Shown here: positions 6,130-8,578 of the stretch, in pieces
How the letters are laid out: each line of letters starts with the position of its first letter
Numbering within the stretch: position 1 is the stretch's first letter
From: Bacillota bacterium
GTDB taxonomy: Bacteria > Bacillota > Sulfobacillia > JAJZIM01 > JAJZBP01
Assembly (NCBI GenBank): GCA_021798855.1
Contig: JAJZBP010000081.1
Coordinates: 1-8,578 of the forward strand
Direction of reading: 5' to 3'
Length of the DNA stretch: 8,578 nucleotides
Translations under genes and position numbers: made by a program
The notes under the pieces: generated by a model
What the model was told of the DNA's origin: nothing
Seen by the model: the letters and a program-made list of their open reading frames with translations, nothing else
Databases searched by the model: none

Positions 6130-7008
6130 CTAACCGTGGGTTTGGCGGAGGCGGGACAGAAGGCGAAAGGCCACCTCCGGGCGTGGGGCACCGCAGCGGG
6201 GGCAGTAGGCCGACGGGCCGGGGATGTTCAGCCAGTAGCCGGCGACCAGGCCGCGGGTGGCCTGCACGTCGCGGTGGAGGGCGGCGGCGCTCACCTGCGG
6301 GTCGCCGGGCGGGTTGGTGCTCAGGCCAGCCAATACCACCACCCGCGGGTTGGACCGGCGGGCCTGGGCGGCGGCCGCCGCCACGAAGCGGCCGTAGGCC
6401 GCGGGGTTTCCTTCCAGCCCCTGGGCTTGGACCTCGTAGTAGTCGGCCCAGGGAGCCACCCGGGCGGCGAAGCGGGCGGCCAGGAAAGCCGCATACTGGT
6501 TTTCCTGTCCCTTGGCGGAGGATTTGGCCAGGTCGGTGGCAGGGGTGGCGACGAGGAGGAGGCCCCGGCGGTGGACCAGGGTCGCGGCCAGTTTGGCGTA
6601 GCGTCCGGGGTGTCTGCGTTCCTCGGCCGGGGTGAAGGGCCAGGCCTCCTGGTCGAGGACGACCGCCCGCAGGCCCGCGGGCAGTGGTCCGGCAGCCAGG
6701 CGCTTCTCCAGGGGGGCGTAGCCGCCGACGCTGATGGCCCGGGGGCTTTTCCATCCGGCGAGGAAGGCCGGCGGATGGGGGCCGACGATGACGAAAGTCT
6801 GGGCATTGCCGAAGGCGGAGGCGGCCAGGGCTGCCCCTCCCGGCAAGGCCCGCAGGCGGACCAGGGCGGAGGCGACCACGATCCAGACCGGTTGCCGGCT
6901 CGAGGGCCGGGGGATGACGGTCCGGTCGGAAGCGAAGCCGCAGGCCGCCGCGACGAGGAGAAGGGCGAGGAGGAGTATCCCTGGGCGCCGGACGGCTGCT
7001 GTCTTCAT
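6130..7008 (-). CDS. Lipoprotein of unknown function, likely alpha/beta (possibly TIM-barrel) fold
   Basis: A 292-residue exported protein. ATG at 7008 is preceded by GAGGGA with 9 nt spacing. The signal peptide MKTAAVRRPGILLLALLLVA ends in AAAC (Cys23); the residue at -3 is Ala rather than Leu, so the lipobox is imperfect but plausible. The mature part alternates strands and helices: VWIVVAS, TFVIVGPHPP, LRAVVLDQEAWPFTP (113-127), GLLLVATPATDL (149-160), DYYEVQAQ (189-196), RVVVLAGLSTNP (222-232), GYWLNIPGP (257-265). It then has a Cys pair in AYCPRCGAPRPEV (C269, C272). This looks like a conserved family seen in Gram-positive bacteria whose function I do not know. The acidic DQE and YYE strand ends would suit a barrel active site, but this is inference. 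The TAG stop lies within the ribosome binding site of the next lipoprotein gene. Confidence 0.8.
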   Translation of the reverse strand: MKTAAVRRPGILLLALLLVAAACGFASDRTVIPRPSSRQPVWIVVASALVRLRALPGGAALAASAFGNAQTFVIVGPHPPAFLAGWKSPRAISVGGYAPLEKRLAAGPLPAGLRAVVLDQEAWPFTPAEERRHPGRYAKLAATLVHRRGLLLVATPATDLAKSSAKGQENQYAAFLAARFAARVAPWADYYEVQAQGLEGNPAAYGRFVAAAAAQARRSNPRVVVLAGLSTNPPGDPQVSAAALHRDVQATRGLVAGYWLNIPGPSAYCPRCGAPRPEVAFRLLSRLRQTHG

Positions 7009-7021
7009 GTGGATTAGTCCC

Positions 7022-7138
7022 TCAACCTTGGCCGGAAGGAAACCCGGTGGCGGCGGTCCGCGAAAACGATGGCCGGTTACCCTCGCGGCTCGGGGACGTC
7101 CGGCGCCGAATCCGGTGAATGCTCCGGTGGGTGGACAT
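7022..7138 (-). CDS. Possible 38-residue arginine-rich small ORF
   Basis: ATG at 7138 has AAAGGAG 9-10 nt upstream, a good ribosome binding site, and opens a 38-codon frame beginning MSTHRSIHRIRRRTSPSREG and ending with TGA at 7024-7022. Eight of 38 residues are Arg. The stop sits 13 nt before the ATG of the next lipoprotein gene and partly overlaps its GAGGGA site, the geometry of a leader ORF that couples translation. No hydrophobic segment or known motif is present. It could instead be a chance frame, since other frames here are also open; the ribosome binding site is the only real support. Confidence 0.35.
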   Translation of the reverse strand: MSTHRSIHRIRRRTSPSREGNRPSFSRTAATGFPSGQG

Positions 7139-7160
7139 GGCCTTTCGCTCCTTTCAGTCC

Positions 7161-7193
7161 AAAAAAGGGGGGCCGGGCGTGCCGACCCGGCCC
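7161..7193 (-). terminator. Intrinsic terminator between stalk-protein gene and lipoprotein genes
   Basis: On the minus strand GGGCCGGG (7193-7186) pairs perfectly with CCCGGCCC (7177-7170) across an 8-nt loop. It is followed by C residues and TTTTTT (7166-7161). It begins 7 nt after the stop of the stalk-domain gene. No obvious promoter lies between it and the next genes, so it may allow partial read-through. Confidence 0.9.
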
Positions 7194-7200
7194 GAGACAA

Positions 7201-8578
7201 TCAGGAGACTCCGATGTGCGCTCCACCGGCCTGTTCGGTGTTGTAACCACCCTGGGGCGAGGAACCGGGAGCATGCAGGATGAACACCTGACGGGTCTTG
7301 GCGTTCCAGCCCACCTGCAGACCAAGGGCCTGACTGATGAACCTTATGGGCACCATGGTGTAGCCGGGGGAAACAACGGCCGGAGCTTGGTCCATTACCT
7401 GGGCTTGCCCGTCCAGGGTGAAGGCGGTGCTGCCCACGGTCATCACGACGGTGTGTCCTCCAAGGGTGACGACGATCTCTTTCTTGGCGGCGTCCCAGTG
7501 GACGGTGGCTCCGAGGGCCTCACCGACGAAGCGAATGGGAACCAAGGTTCGTCCGTTTTTGATCAGGGGGGCGATGGGGGTGGTGACCTGGGTGCCGTTC
7601 AACTGTTCATGGGGATCGCCGACGGTCAACACCACTCCATGCAGGAGGGGGAAGGGTGAGGACCGGAAGGCCGCGGGCGGCACCGGAACGAAAGGCGACC
7701 ATTGGGGAACCATGGCGATCATTGGACAGAAGTGACCGGCGAAGGGTCGACAAGGCGGAATGATGCGTTCCTGGGACCAGTAGAGAACGTCGCCGGCGCC
7801 GCCCAAGGCGTCCCGCTCGGTGCTGCGCACGTCCACGGCGTAGTGTCCGGGGGTCAGGGCCACCTGGACGTAACCATGGTCCCCCTGGGTCCAGGAGGAG
7901 GTGGGAATGACCACCGGCTGGGTGGAACCGTTGATGGAGGCGCCCGTCCCGGGGATGGGGGTCAGGGTGGCGTAGCCGGAGTCGTCGGCCACGTTGCGCA
8001 AGCGGTAGACGTGCTTGAACTGCCAGAAGGGCGTAGGGAGGATGATGCTGGGCGGGATGTGGATGGTTCCGATCCACTCGGCGCTGTAGGCGGTGCAGGT
8101 GCCCAGGGGCCAGTAGCCGCCGTAGTCGCCGCAGACGGCCTTGGCGCCGTTATTGTAGTCCAGGAACTGGACGTTGGCCGTTTGGATGGTTTTGGTGGGA
8201 GTGCCGGTGAAGGGACTGGACGGATCCTGCGGCGTGGCAAAGACATTCAGTTGGACCGTGGCCGGGCCGGTGACGTTGACGTTCGCCGAACCCAGGGCGT
8301 TTCCGTTCGCGTCCGCCACGTTGACGGTGGTGCTTTCCACCACCATGTCCTTGGCTACCACGGTGAAGGTTCCGCCGCCGGCCAGGGTGACCTTCTCGGT
8401 GGTGGGGCCGCTCTTGGTGAAGTGGCCGTTGGCGAAAAGGACGTCGTTCGTGCTGGAAGAGAGGTATACGGTGGTTCCCGGCGTGCCGCACAGGTGGATG
8501 GCGAAGGGGGAGCCGGCCTGGACGGTGGAGGGGGCCGAGACGCTGCAGGCAGTAGCCGGACCGACGGTCAGGGTGGTG
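7201..8578 (-). CDS. Secreted Ig-like/copper-amine-oxidase-N stalk-domain protein (5' end outside window)
   Basis: The frame is open from the right edge to the TGA at 7203-7201, giving 458 residues of a longer protein. A GTG at 8361 is not a real start, because beta-rich coding sequence continues upstream (TTLTVGPATACSV, HLCGTPGTTVYLSSS, KVTLAGGGTFTVVA). The N-terminal and middle parts are Thr/Val/Gly-rich beta-sandwich-like segments. The last ~140 residues are a copper amine oxidase N-terminal (stalk) domain with its double repeat: GRTLVPIRFVGEALGATVHW then IVVTLGGHTVVMTVGS, and TMVPIRFISQALGLQVGW then RQVFIL. In Bacillota such domains are carried by secreted or cell-wall proteins; the name does not imply oxidase activity or copper binding. 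The ~15-residue tail lacks LPxTG or a membrane anchor. A terminator follows at once. Confidence 0.88.
   Translation of the reverse strand, partial: TTLTVGPATACSVSAPSTVQAGSPFAIHLCGTPGTTVYLSSSTNDVLFANGHFTKSGPTTEKVTLAGGGTFTVVAKDMVVESTTVNVADANGNALGSANVNVTGPATVQLNVFATPQDPSSPFTGTPTKTIQTANVQFLDYNNGAKAVCGDYGGYWPLGTCTAYSAEWIGTIHIPPSIILPTPFWQFKHVYRLRNVADDSGYATLTPIPGTGASINGSTQPVVIPTSSWTQGDHGYVQVALTPGHYAVDVRSTERDALGGAGDVLYWSQERIIPPCRPFAGHFCPMIAMVPQWSPFVPVPPAAFRSSPFPLLHGVVLTVGDPHEQLNGTQVTTPIAPLIKNGRTLVPIRFVGEALGATVHWDAAKKEIVVTLGGHTVVMTVGSTAFTLDGQAQVMDQAPAVVSPGYTMVPIRFISQALGLQVGWNAKTRQVFILHAPGSSPQGGYNTEQAGGAHIGVS

Noticed and set aside
6119..6754. N-terminal extension of the He_PIG lipoprotein by 212 residues
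   Set aside because: The extension is Pro/Arg/Gly-rich, overlaps the preceding lipoprotein gene in another frame and would bury a clear lipoprotein signal peptide.
5836..7017. Plus-strand open frame of 393 codons
   Set aside because: It spans two minus-strand lipoprotein genes and their junction, is Gly/Arg-rich and shows no recognisable fold.
7009..7200. Extension of the 292-residue lipoprotein to position 7200
   Set aside because: The ATG at 7008 has GAGGGA upstream and begins a signal peptide; the extension runs into the terminator of the neighbouring gene.
7201..8578. Copper amine oxidase enzyme
   Set aside because: Only the N-terminal stalk-type domain is present; no catalytic Tyr or copper-ligand His region is seen in the visible part.

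Overview
The window looks like part of the chromosome of a GC-rich Gram-positive bacterium, most likely a high-GC member of the Bacillota. The pointers are strong Shine-Dalgarno sites (AAAGGAGG, GAGGGA, AGGGGG), TTG and GTG starts, three lipoprotein signal peptides, and a copper-amine-oxidase-N 'stalk' domain protein of the kind common in that phylum. This is inferred from gene style; no genus is claimed.

Three regions can be separated. (1) Bases 1-1050 are a gene graveyard, visibly less GC-rich over about 480-840. It holds the 3' end of an IS200/IS605-type tnpB gene whose tail carries a run of hairpins (possible omega RNA), a cupin-domain remnant with an in-frame stop, and a decayed antisense paralogue of the HsmA-like membrane protein encoded further right. 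(2) Bases 1053-2674 hold two forward genes: a class I SAM-dependent methyltransferase followed by a clear intrinsic terminator, then a stand-alone EAL-domain protein that lacks a key catalytic glutamate. The decayed and intact HsmA-like copies bracket these two genes. (3) Bases 2649-8578 are read on the minus strand. From the right edge leftwards they encode a secreted Ig-like/stalk-domain protein (5' end outside the window), an intrinsic terminator, a possible 38-residue arginine-rich ORF, three lipoproteins packed tightly (11-nt gap, then a 4-nt GTGA overlap), and the HsmA-like small membrane protein.

The minus-strand genes look like a cell-envelope module: one probable stalk/adhesin-like exported protein, three surface lipoproteins (an unrecognised alpha/beta family with a Cys pair, a He_PIG-type Ig protein, and a beta-propeller with a C-terminal Ig-like domain) and one multi-pass membrane protein. 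No biochemical pathway can be read from them. The methyltransferase and EAL protein have no evident functional link to the module. I do not see a defence system, CRISPR array, tRNA or rRNA. The least explained parts are the lipoprotein set, the inactive-looking EAL protein and the relic region at the left.
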